This document shows positions 6,325 through 13,347 of a stretch of 15,009 nucleotides of DNA, piece by piece. Both the position numbers and the translations under genes were made by a program. Origin of the DNA: Treponema sp. (GTDB lineage Bacteria > Spirochaetota > Spirochaetia > Treponematales > Rectinemataceae); assembly GCA_017849315.1 (NCBI GenBank), contig JAFIHQ010000103.1, positions 1 to 15,009 on the forward strand. Reading direction: 5' to 3'. Positions within the stretch are counted from its first letter, which is position 1; every line of letters starts with the position of its first letter. The notes below the pieces were generated by a model. It was given only the letters and a program-made list of their open reading frames with translations. It did not search any database and was not told the DNA's origin.

Positions 6325-8232
6325 ATGGATTCAACCTATTCTGCAAAAAGCATACAAGTTTTAAAGGGTCTGGAAGCTGTCCGCAAGCGCCCTGGCATGT
6401 ATATTGGCACAACGGGGATCGATGGTCTACACCACTTGGTCTATGAAGTCGTGGATAACTCGATAGATGAGGCGCTGGCCGGCTTCTGTACGGATATCGA
6501 TGTCGTTATTGAGCGCGGCGACATAATTCGCGTTGAGGACAATGGGCGCGGTATTCCTGTGGATATTCACCCCACGGAAGGCATCTCGGCGCTAGAGCTG
6601 GTTATGACCCGGCTTCATGCGGGCGGAAAATTCGACAAAAAGAACTATAAAGTCTCTGGCGGCTTGCACGGCGTTGGTGTTTCAGTGGTCAATGCACTGT
6701 CTACATGGATGGAAGTGCAGGTACACTTGGATGGTAAGATCTATTTTCAACGCTACGAGAAAGGTATTCCGGTGGCGCCGGTCAAAGAGATTGGAACGAC
6801 GGACCGACGCGGTACCGTGGTGCGCTTTGAGGCTGATCCAACGATTTTTGAAGCAACGGTGTATAGTTTTGACGTTCTGGCCACGCGTCTTAGGGAGCTG
6901 GCGTTCCTTAACAAGGGTGTCCGGATTTCTCTTACGGACGAAAGGCCGGAAACTCCAAAAGTTGTAGAGTTCAAATTTGATGGGGGCCTGTCGGAGTTTG
7001 TTGAGTATCTCAACAAGAACAAGACGCTGCTGCATAAGAATGTGATTTATTTTCATGGCACCCGGGACGATGTTGAGATCGAAGTTGGTATCCAATATAA
7101 CGACAGTTTTAGTGAGACGATGCTCGCTTTCGTGAATGGCATCAACACCAAGGAAGGCGGTACGCATTTGGTGGGCTTTAGGCTGGCGCTTACGAGGACA
7201 ATCAACGAGTTCTTCAAAAAGTCTAAATACGCAAAGAAATTGGAAGAGACTCTTTCCCAGGACGATGTAAGCGAAGGGCTCACGGCGGTGTTGTCTGTCA
7301 AAGTGCTTGAGCCTGAGTTCGAGGGACAGACCAAAGGCAAGCTGGGCAATCCTGAGGTCAAGGGCATTGTGGATGGTTTCTGCTCGGACCAGCTCGATCT
7401 GTATTTTCAGCAGAATCCCGATGTTATCGATGCAATACTTGAAAAAACGACACTTGCTGCAAGGGCGCGCATTGCGGCGCGGCAGGCAAGGGAACTCACC
7501 AGGCGCAAGAATCTTCTGGACAGCGCAAGCTTACCCGGAAAACTGGCAGACTGCCAGGAAAAGGATCCGACCAAGTGCGAAATCTTTATTGTCGAGGGCG
7601 ATTCCGCAGGTGGCTCAGCCAAAATGGGGCGCAATAGGGCGCATCAGGCGATTTTGCCGCTCTGGGGTAAGATGCTCAATGTGGAAAAGACGCGAATAGA
7701 CAAGGTCATCGGCAACGACAAGTTGCAGCCGGTCATTGCGAGTCTCGGAACGGGAATTGGTGCGGATTTTGACCTCAGCAAACTGCGTTACCATAAGGTG
7801 ATCATTATGGCTGATGCGGATGTGGACGGCTCGCATATCAGGACGCTTCTGCTCACCTTTTTCTATCGCTATATGATCGGTCTGATAGAGAATGGGCACG
7901 TCTATCTCGCCATGCCACCCTTGTATAAAATCAGTTGGGATAAAGAGATACGTTACGCCTACGACGATGCTGAAAAGGACCGGATTTTGGCGGAATGTGG
8001 TCGGGATCCTGAAAAGGTGTCGGTGCAGCGCTATAAGGGCTTGGGCGAAATGAACCCGGACCAACTTTGGGAAACGACCATGGACCCGGATCGGCGTAAT
8101 ATAATCAGAATTACCATGGAAGATGCCATTCTTGCAGAAGAGATGTTCACCACGCTTATGGGCGAGCAGGTCGAGCCGAGGCGCCAGTTTATCGAAGAGA
8201 ATGCGCTTTCGGTGGCCAACCTTGACGTGTAG
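6325..8232 (+). CDS. gyrB: DNA gyrase subunit B
   Basis: ATPase subunit of the A2B2 gyrase that introduces negative supercoils. Of 635 residues, the N-terminal GHKL ATPase has QVLKGLEAVRKRPGMYIG (11-28), EVVDNSIDEALAG (41-53; Glu41 is the likely general base, Asn45 binds Mg-ATP), EDNGRGIP (71-78) and SGGLHGVGVSVVNALS (111-126). The transducer domain follows. The TOPRIM domain has VEGDSAGG from Glu424 and MADADVDGSHIRTLLLTFFYR with the metal-binding Asp497/499/501. The tail motif QRYKGLGEMNPDQLWETTMDP is intact. At about 635 residues it is the short form without the E. coli insertion. The start fits the family's MxxxYSAxxIQVLxGL beginning. It is the first gene of gyrBA. Confidence 0.98.
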   Translation: MDSTYSAKSIQVLKGLEAVRKRPGMYIGTTGIDGLHHLVYEVVDNSIDEALAGFCTDIDVVIERGDIIRVEDNGRGIPVDIHPTEGISALELVMTRLHAGGKFDKKNYKVSGGLHGVGVSVVNALSTWMEVQVHLDGKIYFQRYEKGIPVAPVKEIGTTDRRGTVVRFEADPTIFEATVYSFDVLATRLRELAFLNKGVRISLTDERPETPKVVEFKFDGGLSEFVEYLNKNKTLLHKNVIYFHGTRDDVEIEVGIQYNDSFSETMLAFVNGINTKEGGTHLVGFRLALTRTINEFFKKSKYAKKLEETLSQDDVSEGLTAVLSVKVLEPEFEGQTKGKLGNPEVKGIVDGFCSDQLDLYFQQNPDVIDAILEKTTLAARARIAARQARELTRRKNLLDSASLPGKLADCQEKDPTKCEIFIVEGDSAGGSAKMGRNRAHQAILPLWGKMLNVEKTRIDKVIGNDKLQPVIASLGTGIGADFDLSKLRYHKVIIMADADVDGSHIRTLLLTFFYRYMIGLIENGHVYLAMPPLYKISWDKEIRYAYDDAEKDRILAECGRDPEKVSVQRYKGLGEMNPDQLWETTMDPDRRNIIRITMEDAILAEEMFTTLMGEQVEPRRQFIEENALSVANLDV

Positions 8233-8243
8233 GAAATACTGTA

Positions 8244-10784
8244 ATGCCAAATCAAGCTAAGATTATCCCTGTTCCCATAGAGGACGAGGTAAAAACCGAT
8301 TATCTGACTTATGCCATGTCAGTTATTGTCTCACGCGCTTTGCCTGATGTGCGTGACGGGCTCAAGCCAGTGCATCGAAGGCTTTTGTACGCCATGGACG
8401 AGCTTGGCCTGCGATACAACGCGCCGACTAAGAAGAGTGCACGTATAACTGGCGATGCCATGGGTAAATACCATCCACACGGGGATTTTTCGCTCTACGA
8501 TGCCTTGGTGCGTATGGCGCAGGATTTCTCGCTGCGGTATCCGCTCGTCTATGGGCAGGGGAACTTTGGCTCAATCGACGGCGATCCACCTGCAGCGAGC
8601 CGCTATACCGAGGCAAAGCTGTCGCGGCTCGGTGAGGAGATGCTCGTCGACCTGGATAAGGACACGGTGGACTTCGTTCCGAACTACGACGAGTCGTTGA
8701 CAGAGCCGAGTGTCCTGCCATCGGCCTTCCCTAACCTGATTGTGAATGGGTCGTCGGGCATTGCGGTGGGCATGGCGACGAACATGGCGCCGCATAACCT
8801 GGTGGAAGTTTCGCAGGCGATTGCGGCATATATAGATAACCCGGGTATCGATACGGAAGGGCTCATGCAGTACGTCAAGGGCCCGGATTTCCCAACTGGA
8901 GGTATCATTTATGGCCGCCAGGGGATTCGTGATGCGTATGAGACGGGTAGGGGCCGGATTATTATCCGTGGCAAGTTTACGATTGAGACAATGAAAAACG
9001 GCAAGGAACAGATCGTTTTTACTGAAATTCCTTATGCTGTAAATAAAACCACGCTTATTACCCGAATCGCGGATCTGGTACGGGACAAGTTGCTGGAGGG
9101 TGTTTCAGATTTAAGGGACGAGAGCGACCGGGAAGGTTTGCGGATTGTCCTGGAGCTTAAGAAGGGCGCAATACCGAAGCTGGTGCTGAACAGGCTTTTT
9201 ACGCACACGCCGCTGCAGTCGACCTTTGGTGTCATTAATCTGGCACTGGTGGAGGGCCGGCCTAAGTGTTTGTCTTTAAAAGAATTAATAAAGCATTTTG
9301 TCGATCACCGCGTTGATGTTGTCACACGCAGATCGCAGTTCGAACTAAAGAAAGCGGAAGAGCGGGCCCATATTTTGAGGGGCTTGGTTATTGCGCTGGA
9401 GAATATTGACGAAGTTGTTGCAATTATAAAGGCGAGCCCGAACGTGGAAGTGGCGCGCAGTAATCTGTGTGCACGGTTTGGGTTAAGTGAAGTACAGGCG
9501 CAGGCCATAGTAGATATGCGTTTAGGCCGGCTGACTGGCCTGGAAACCGAGAAGATTGAGGCGGAATTGGCCGAGATTGAGGCGCGCATCGCATATTTGC
9601 GCGATCTTTTGGCCAGCTACGAGAAAGTCTTGGCGGTGGTGAGGCAGGAAACACTCGATATTTCAGCGAAATATGGCGATGCGCGCCGCACGGAGATAGT
9701 GGCAAGCGAAGTTGAGCAGATCAACATCGAGGACCTGATAAAGCCAGAGGAGATGGCTGTGCTTATCTCTAACAAGGGCTTTATCAAGCGCACCTCTGTG
9801 CACCTGTATCGGTCTCAGGGGCGTGGCGGGAAGGGTTCCAACTCTACGACCCTGATCGAGGAAGACTTTATTCAGCAGCTTTTTGTAGCAAATACGCACG
9901 ACTATTTGCTTTTCATTACGAATATGGGCAAAGCATACTGGCTTAAGGTGCACGAAATTCCGGAATCGAGCCGTCAGGCGCGTGGTGCGCACATAAAGAG
10001 TCTATTGGCGATTTCTCCTAACGAAGAGATAACGACCATTGTGGATTTCCACGACTTTTCTGATAATGAGTATCTGCTGATGGGTACGCTTAAAGGGGTA
10101 GTGAAGAAAGTTTCCATAAAGGAATTCGTGAATGCCAAGACGCGTGGAATTATTGCAATAAAGTTGGATGAGGGCGATAAGCTTGTTTCGGCTTGCATGA
10201 CCTCTGGGAGCGACGAAGTTGTTATGATTACGCGGAAAGGGCAGGCCTTGAGGATCAACGAACAGCAAGTTAGGCCTATGGGGCGTGCCACTCGTGGGGT
10301 TCGCGGGATTATGCTTGCTCCTGACGACGAGCTGGCTGCGATGCTTCGGGTTGCGGAGGGGCAGGCGATTCTGCTTGTGACGGAAAACGGCTATGGGAAG
10401 CGTGTCGAATTTGACAACTTTATGATGCATAGCCGCGGCACGCGTGGGCAGATGATTTATGTTCCAGAAGAGTTGTCTGGAGAAGTCGTTGGTGCGGTTT
10501 CGATTGGCAATGAGGACGAGGTAATGGTGATTACCTCAACAGGGAAGACGATTAAGGTTGAGGCCGAAACGATTCGTGTATGTGGAAAGGGAGCTCGTGG
10601 GGTTCGGATTGTGAATATAGAGCCGCCCGATTTTGTGATTGGATTGGACAAGATTGTTAAGGAAGAGGATCCTGAGAATTACGGATTTGGTCCCGAGCTT
10701 GCAGAGATGTCTCGGGGCGTTGAGGAGCAGCCGGAGGAGTCAGGTGAATCAGGTGATTCTGGTGGCGGGGACGACCCAGTGTGA
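8244..10784 (+). CDS. gyrA: DNA gyrase subunit A
   Basis: Breakage-reunion subunit of gyrase; 846 residues. The N-terminal winged-helix/tower domain has VSRALPDVRDGLKPVHRRLLYAM, the quinolone-region helix HPHGDFSLYDALVRMAQ and catalytic Tyr121 in AASRYTEAKL. The C-terminal beta-pinwheel begins with the GyrA box QGRGGKG (525-531). That box marks true gyrase rather than topoisomerase IV ParC, although its second residue is Gly where Arg is usual. Residues from about 805 form an acidic, Gly/Ser-rich tail. At the position equivalent to E. coli Ser83 this protein has Phe82; the Asp87 equivalent (Asp86) is kept. It lies 11 nt after gyrB, with its AGGA ribosome-binding site overlapping the gyrB stop codon. 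It is followed by the parS/terminator palindrome. Confidence 0.98.
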   Translation: MPNQAKIIPVPIEDEVKTDYLTYAMSVIVSRALPDVRDGLKPVHRRLLYAMDELGLRYNAPTKKSARITGDAMGKYHPHGDFSLYDALVRMAQDFSLRYPLVYGQGNFGSIDGDPPAASRYTEAKLSRLGEEMLVDLDKDTVDFVPNYDESLTEPSVLPSAFPNLIVNGSSGIAVGMATNMAPHNLVEVSQAIAAYIDNPGIDTEGLMQYVKGPDFPTGGIIYGRQGIRDAYETGRGRIIIRGKFTIETMKNGKEQIVFTEIPYAVNKTTLITRIADLVRDKLLEGVSDLRDESDREGLRIVLELKKGAIPKLVLNRLFTHTPLQSTFGVINLALVEGRPKCLSLKELIKHFVDHRVDVVTRRSQFELKKAEERAHILRGLVIALENIDEVVAIIKASPNVEVARSNLCARFGLSEVQAQAIVDMRLGRLTGLETEKIEAELAEIEARIAYLRDLLASYEKVLAVVRQETLDISAKYGDARRTEIVASEVEQINIEDLIKPEEMAVLISNKGFIKRTSVHLYRSQGRGGKGSNSTTLIEEDFIQQLFVANTHDYLLFITNMGKAYWLKVHEIPESSRQARGAHIKSLLAISPNEEITTIVDFHDFSDNEYLLMGTLKGVVKKVSIKEFVNAKTRGIIAIKLDEGDKLVSACMTSGSDEVVMITRKGQALRINEQQVRPMGRATRGVRGIMLAPDDELAAMLRVAEGQAILLVTENGYGKRVEFDNFMMHSRGTRGQMIYVPEELSGEVVGAVSIGNEDEVMVITSTGKTIKVEAETIRVCGKGARGVRIVNIEPPDFVIGLDKIVKEEDPENYGFGPELAEMSRGVEEQPEESGESGDSGGGDDPV

Positions 10785-10846
10785 GGCGCGGCGCTCTGGT
10801 TTGATGGAAGTATTTAGCTGAGGTAGGGCAGAGTGCTGGAGACGGC

Positions 10847-10901
10847 GGGGGCACCCAGAATGTTTCACGTGAAACATTCTGGATGCCCCCTTTCTATTTT
10901 T
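10847..10901 (+). terminator. gyrBA terminator-like palindrome containing parS
   Basis: Two 22-nt arms, 10847-10868 and 10869-10890, are complementary with a single mismatch (C10854 against A10883), giving a 44-bp palindrome. It begins with GGGGGCA and ends in TGCCCCC, followed by a T-rich tail (TTTCTATTTTT, 10891-10901). This has intrinsic-terminator form only in the gyrA direction; the opposite strand lacks a U tract. The central 16 bp are a perfect parS. The stem lies 62 nt after the gyrA stop. Confidence 0.7.
10861..10876. other. parS: parS centromere-like site (ParB binding)
   Basis: TGTTTCACGTGAAACA is identical to the widely conserved bacterial parS palindrome bound by ParB. ParB spreads from it with CTP and loads SMC to segregate replicated origins. 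It lies about 4.6 kb from the oriC gap, as expected for parS sites near the origin. No parA or parB gene is in this window. No second copy was noticed by eye. Confidence 0.93.
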
Positions 10902-10975
10902 CTGGACGCCCTATGTGGCGCAATTTCAAATTCGTGAGCTTTATATCTCGGGACCTATCCTCTTCTGGTTCTTTC

Positions 10976-12061
10976 TTACCTGGTTCTTATTGAGGAAGTC
11001 TCCACAAACTGACGAAGAAGATCCAACTTTTCGTAATCAATACCCTGCAATTCAGACGAAAGCCTTTCAAGAGCCACAGTTGCCCTTTCCTGGTAGCCTC
11101 GTGCCAAGGCAGCAACTTTTTCGTCTATACCATGCTGCATTATAAGCGTCCGCACATACTCAATTTCTGAAGCAGAAACAGAACCCTTTCCCAAGATGCC
11201 TTCAAAAATGTGTTTTTCAGGGGCAGGCAAAGCTTCTAAAAGGAAGAGGACATAAGGAGTTTTCTTGCCCTCGCGAATATCAGAGCCTATCGGTTTCCCT
11301 AACGACTGCTCGTCCCCAAACAGACCAAGCCGATCATCCTGAATTTGAAAAAGAATACCAAGGTTTTCACCGATTTCTTCCAAGAATGGAAAGGCATCAA
11401 ACCTACCCGCTGCCGCGGCTCCAGCCTTTAAAGGTAAAACAATCGTATATCGACCAGTCTTATATCTATAGAGTGACAACACTCTCTCTAGAGCGGGTAT
11501 ATCTTGAGCCTCACCGGACTTACAGTCCTCCATTTGAGCGATACAAACCATAGAAAGCTCTTGAGCAACAAGTTCGCCGATGCTCGCACCAACACGAGCA
11601 AAATCTTGTATTGAAAGGAAATAGAAAAGATCTCCAGCGCAAATAGCTTGGCCTTGTCCAGCTGCTTCGGAAGCGTTGTGAGCCGCAAAAACCTTGTGCA
11701 GCGTTGGTTTGCCTCTGCGAAGCTCATCCTTATCCATGATGTCATCGTGAACAAGGAGGCCGGCCTGGATAAGCTCGATGCCACACGCCAAACGCATCGC
11801 AATCGACTGTTCGCCAATGTTATCACTTACATTTGACCCTATGAGTTCTTCTATAAGTCCCGGAGCAAATATTTCATAAGAAAGAGAGGCAAGAATTCCA
11901 CGCAGCATCTTCCCGCCAATAGCAAAATCGTGGATTTGATCCACCGTCCACACTGCATCCTGAGCAACCGGAACGCACCATGACTTTGCCAATTCGAGCC
12001 TGGCTTCCAAACCATGACTTATCGATTTGCGCTGGCTTTCGCTATATTCTGCCCATTGCAT
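10976..12061 (-). CDS. Polyprenyl (trans-isoprenyl) diphosphate synthase family protein
   Basis: Condenses isopentenyl diphosphate with allylic diphosphates to make farnesyl, geranylgeranyl or longer chains. The 361-residue product has the substrate-binding GGKMLRG (49-55), first Asp-rich motif HDDIMDKDELRRGKPTLH (Asp106, 107, 110), KTGRYT (201-206), and second motif QIQDDRLGLFGD (239-250) followed by GKPIGSDIREGKKT. The second motif is DDxxG rather than DDxxD, as I recall for some GGPP-type enzymes. Chain length cannot be told from sequence alone. ATG 12061 has a perfect AAGGAGG 10 nt upstream, but that site lies in the 3' arm of a terminator-like hairpin ending at the ATG. It follows the sigma factor gene on the same strand and converges on gyrA. 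Confidence 0.9.
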   Translation of the reverse strand: MQWAEYSESQRKSISHGLEARLELAKSWCVPVAQDAVWTVDQIHDFAIGGKMLRGILASLSYEIFAPGLIEELIGSNVSDNIGEQSIAMRLACGIELIQAGLLVHDDIMDKDELRRGKPTLHKVFAAHNASEAAGQGQAICAGDLFYFLSIQDFARVGASIGELVAQELSMVCIAQMEDCKSGEAQDIPALERVLSLYRYKTGRYTIVLPLKAGAAAAGRFDAFPFLEEIGENLGILFQIQDDRLGLFGDEQSLGKPIGSDIREGKKTPYVLFLLEALPAPEKHIFEGILGKGSVSASEIEYVRTLIMQHGIDEKVAALARGYQERATVALERLSSELQGIDYEKLDLLRQFVETSSIRTR

Positions 12062-12104
12062 AAAAAAACCGCCTCCTTAACGTTGCAGCGAGCAACAGAG
12101 GCGG
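12062..12104 (-). terminator. Terminator/attenuator hairpin ending at the prenyl synthase start codon
   Basis: Read on the minus strand: arm CCGCCTC (12104-12098), an inner stem GTTGC/GCAAC (12096-12092 with 12086-12082) with loop TCGCT, arm GAGGCGG (12075-12069), then seven T (12068-12062) immediately before the ATG at 12061. This is a classic intrinsic terminator for the sigma factor gene, 45 nt after its stop. The AAGGAGG ribosome-binding site of the next gene (12078-12072) overlaps the 3' arm, so the stem would also hide it. A weak promoter candidate, TTGCGC-N17-TTTAAT (-10 at 12112-12107), would start transcription inside the 5' arm, giving RNA without the complete stem. Confidence 0.75.
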
Positions 12105-12149
12105 TAATTAAACACCTTTAGGCGCTTTTGCGCAATGTAAGTGTTAAGC

Positions 12150-13025
12150 TTAGGCTACGTATGCTTCCAACTGAGCCTTCACTTCCGGAACAGAAATCTT
12201 CTTGAGAGCAGCTTTTTCGATCTGGCGAATCCTTTCCTTGGTCAAATGCATATGGTCGCCAATCTCCTTCAGGCTCATCGGGCGCCTGCCATTCAAGCCA
12301 AAGCGATATTCTATAACCTGCCGCTCTTTAACTGACAGCATTGCCAAAACCTTGTTGATATCGTCTTTTAGGTTAAGCTCATCAGCATAGCCTTCTGGGC
12401 TCTGATAGGCGTCGTTTTCTATAAAGTCTCCCAGCACGCTTGCATTCTTTTCATCATGTACCGGTGCATTAAGAGAAATCATCTCTCTTGATACTGCAAG
12501 AATTTCCGCAACATGTTCCGGATCCATGTTGAGGTATTTTGCTACTTCGTTGATTTCGTTTTCTTCCGAAATGCCCTCAAAGTTCTTTCTTGCCTTTTCA
12601 ATTTGAACAAGTTCATTGGCACGATTGAGCGGCAAACGAATCATCCTGCTTTTTTCGCAGATTGCCTTGAGAATTGCCTGCCTGATCCACCAAACGGCGT
12701 ACGAAATGAAGTGGTAACCCTTTGTGACATCATAGCGTTCTATTGCATTCATAAGCCCGATGTTACCTTCAGAAATCAGGTCAGAAAGAGGAAGACCCTG
12801 GTTTTGATATTTTTTTGCAACGTTTACCACAAAACGCAGGTTGGACTTTATAAGAATCTCTTTTGCTTCTTTGTCGCCTTTCGCGGCCCTGGCAGCATAT
12901 TCATTCTCCTGCTCTCTTGTGAGCAGCGGGATACGATTTATCTCTTTTAGGTACATTGAAAGAACATTTTCATCAGAGGCGCTCGTGTCTAACATGTCAT
13001 CGGTTCTTACTTTTTTGCTTACCAT
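12150..13025 (-). CDS. Sigma-70 family RNA polymerase sigma factor (group 2, RpoS/RpoD-like)
   Basis: A 291-residue sigma factor with regions 1.2 (about 19-52), 2.1-2.4 (SNLRFVVNVAKKYQNQGLPLSDLISEGNIGLMNAIERYD, then FISYAVWWIRQAILKAI), 3 (about 135-205) and 4 (SVKERQVIEYRFGLNG; helix-turn-helix SLKEIGDHMHLTKERIRQIEKAALKKI). It lacks region 1.1 and the non-conserved insertion of the large housekeeping RpoD, so it fits a short group-2 factor. I start at ATG 13025, with AAGGAG 8 nt upstream. The open frame continues to 13091, but that part covers the promoter. A perfect sigma-54 promoter precedes it, suggesting control by RpoN and an enhancer-binding activator. In Borrelia, RpoS is made this way, and I recall a sigma-54-controlled sigma-70 homologue in Treponema denticola. 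A terminator-like hairpin follows. Confidence 0.93.
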   Translation of the reverse strand: MVSKKVRTDDMLDTSASDENVLSMYLKEINRIPLLTREQENEYAARAAKGDKEAKEILIKSNLRFVVNVAKKYQNQGLPLSDLISEGNIGLMNAIERYDVTKGYHFISYAVWWIRQAILKAICEKSRMIRLPLNRANELVQIEKARKNFEGISEENEINEVAKYLNMDPEHVAEILAVSREMISLNAPVHDEKNASVLGDFIENDAYQSPEGYADELNLKDDINKVLAMLSVKERQVIEYRFGLNGRRPMSLKEIGDHMHLTKERIRQIEKAALKKISVPEVKAQLEAYVA

Positions 13026-13053
13026 AGCTGTCACTCCTTTTCTGCATATAGTA

Positions 13054-13071
13054 AAGCAAGAACCGTGCCAA
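13054..13071 (-). promoter_or_regulatory. Sigma-54 (RpoN) -24/-12 promoter of the sigma factor gene
   Basis: The minus strand reads TTGGCACGGTTCTTGCTT. It fits the sigma-54 consensus YTGGCACGRNNNTTGCW at every specified base, and GG (-24) and GC (-12) are separated by the required 10 nt. Transcription would start near 13044, about 20 nt before ATG 13025, leaving room for AAGGAG (13039-13034). No equally good sigma-70 promoter is visible at this distance. Confidence 0.8.
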
Positions 13072-13347
13072 ATGTTACAATAATCGTGCACAAACAGGAA
13101 AATACAAGTTAAATATTGTTAATATAAATATTTAAAGACAGCACAGAATAACATCTCATTTTCACTTAGACAGAGATTCTCACAAATGCTAACCCCTAAG
13201 GGCCCAACTGCGAGTCCAGACATGCTGAGCCCTGTGTCAAAATGACATAGCAGGAACGAAAGAAGTCAGAATTGTATCATTATTACACAGTTGCGCATCA
13301 ATATTTCAAAAACAAACCGAGTCAAAAGCCAGCGAGGCCGCCTAACA
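13072..13347. other. AT-rich regulatory gap upstream of the sigma factor gene
   Basis: A 276-nt stretch between the sigma-54 promoter and the SEC-C protein gene, without a convincing gene. From 13105 to 13137 it is nearly all A/T. Inverted repeats stand at 13232-13250 (TGTCA-AAA-TGACA core) and 13200-13232 (GGGCCCAA with CTGAGCCC on the plus strand, two G-U pairs if transcribed leftward). A weak sigma-70-like TTGAAA-N19-AATAAT occurs on the minus strand around 13277-13307. The repeats sit about 150-205 nt upstream of the predicted start, a usual distance for enhancer-binding-protein sites. Confidence 0.45.
13200..13250. repeat. Two adjacent inverted repeats, possible activator site or RNA hairpins
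   Basis: The first is CTATGTCA/TGACACAG (13250-13243 and 13239-13232 on the minus strand; one mismatch, 3-nt centre). The second is GGGCTCAG/TTGGGCCC (13232-13225 and 13207-13200; 8 pairs with two G-U, 17-nt loop). Neither is followed by a U tract, so they do not look like terminators. Confidence 0.4.

Noticed and set aside
6682..8250. Long minus-strand frames opposite gyrB (6682-7167, 7615-8250)
   Set aside because: Shadows of gyrB; no recognisable domains and no ribosome-binding signals.
13026..13091. N-terminal extension of the sigma factor starting MHDYCNIW
   Set aside because: It covers the sigma-54 promoter and has no ribosome-binding site; ATG 13025 has AAGGAG and fits family length.
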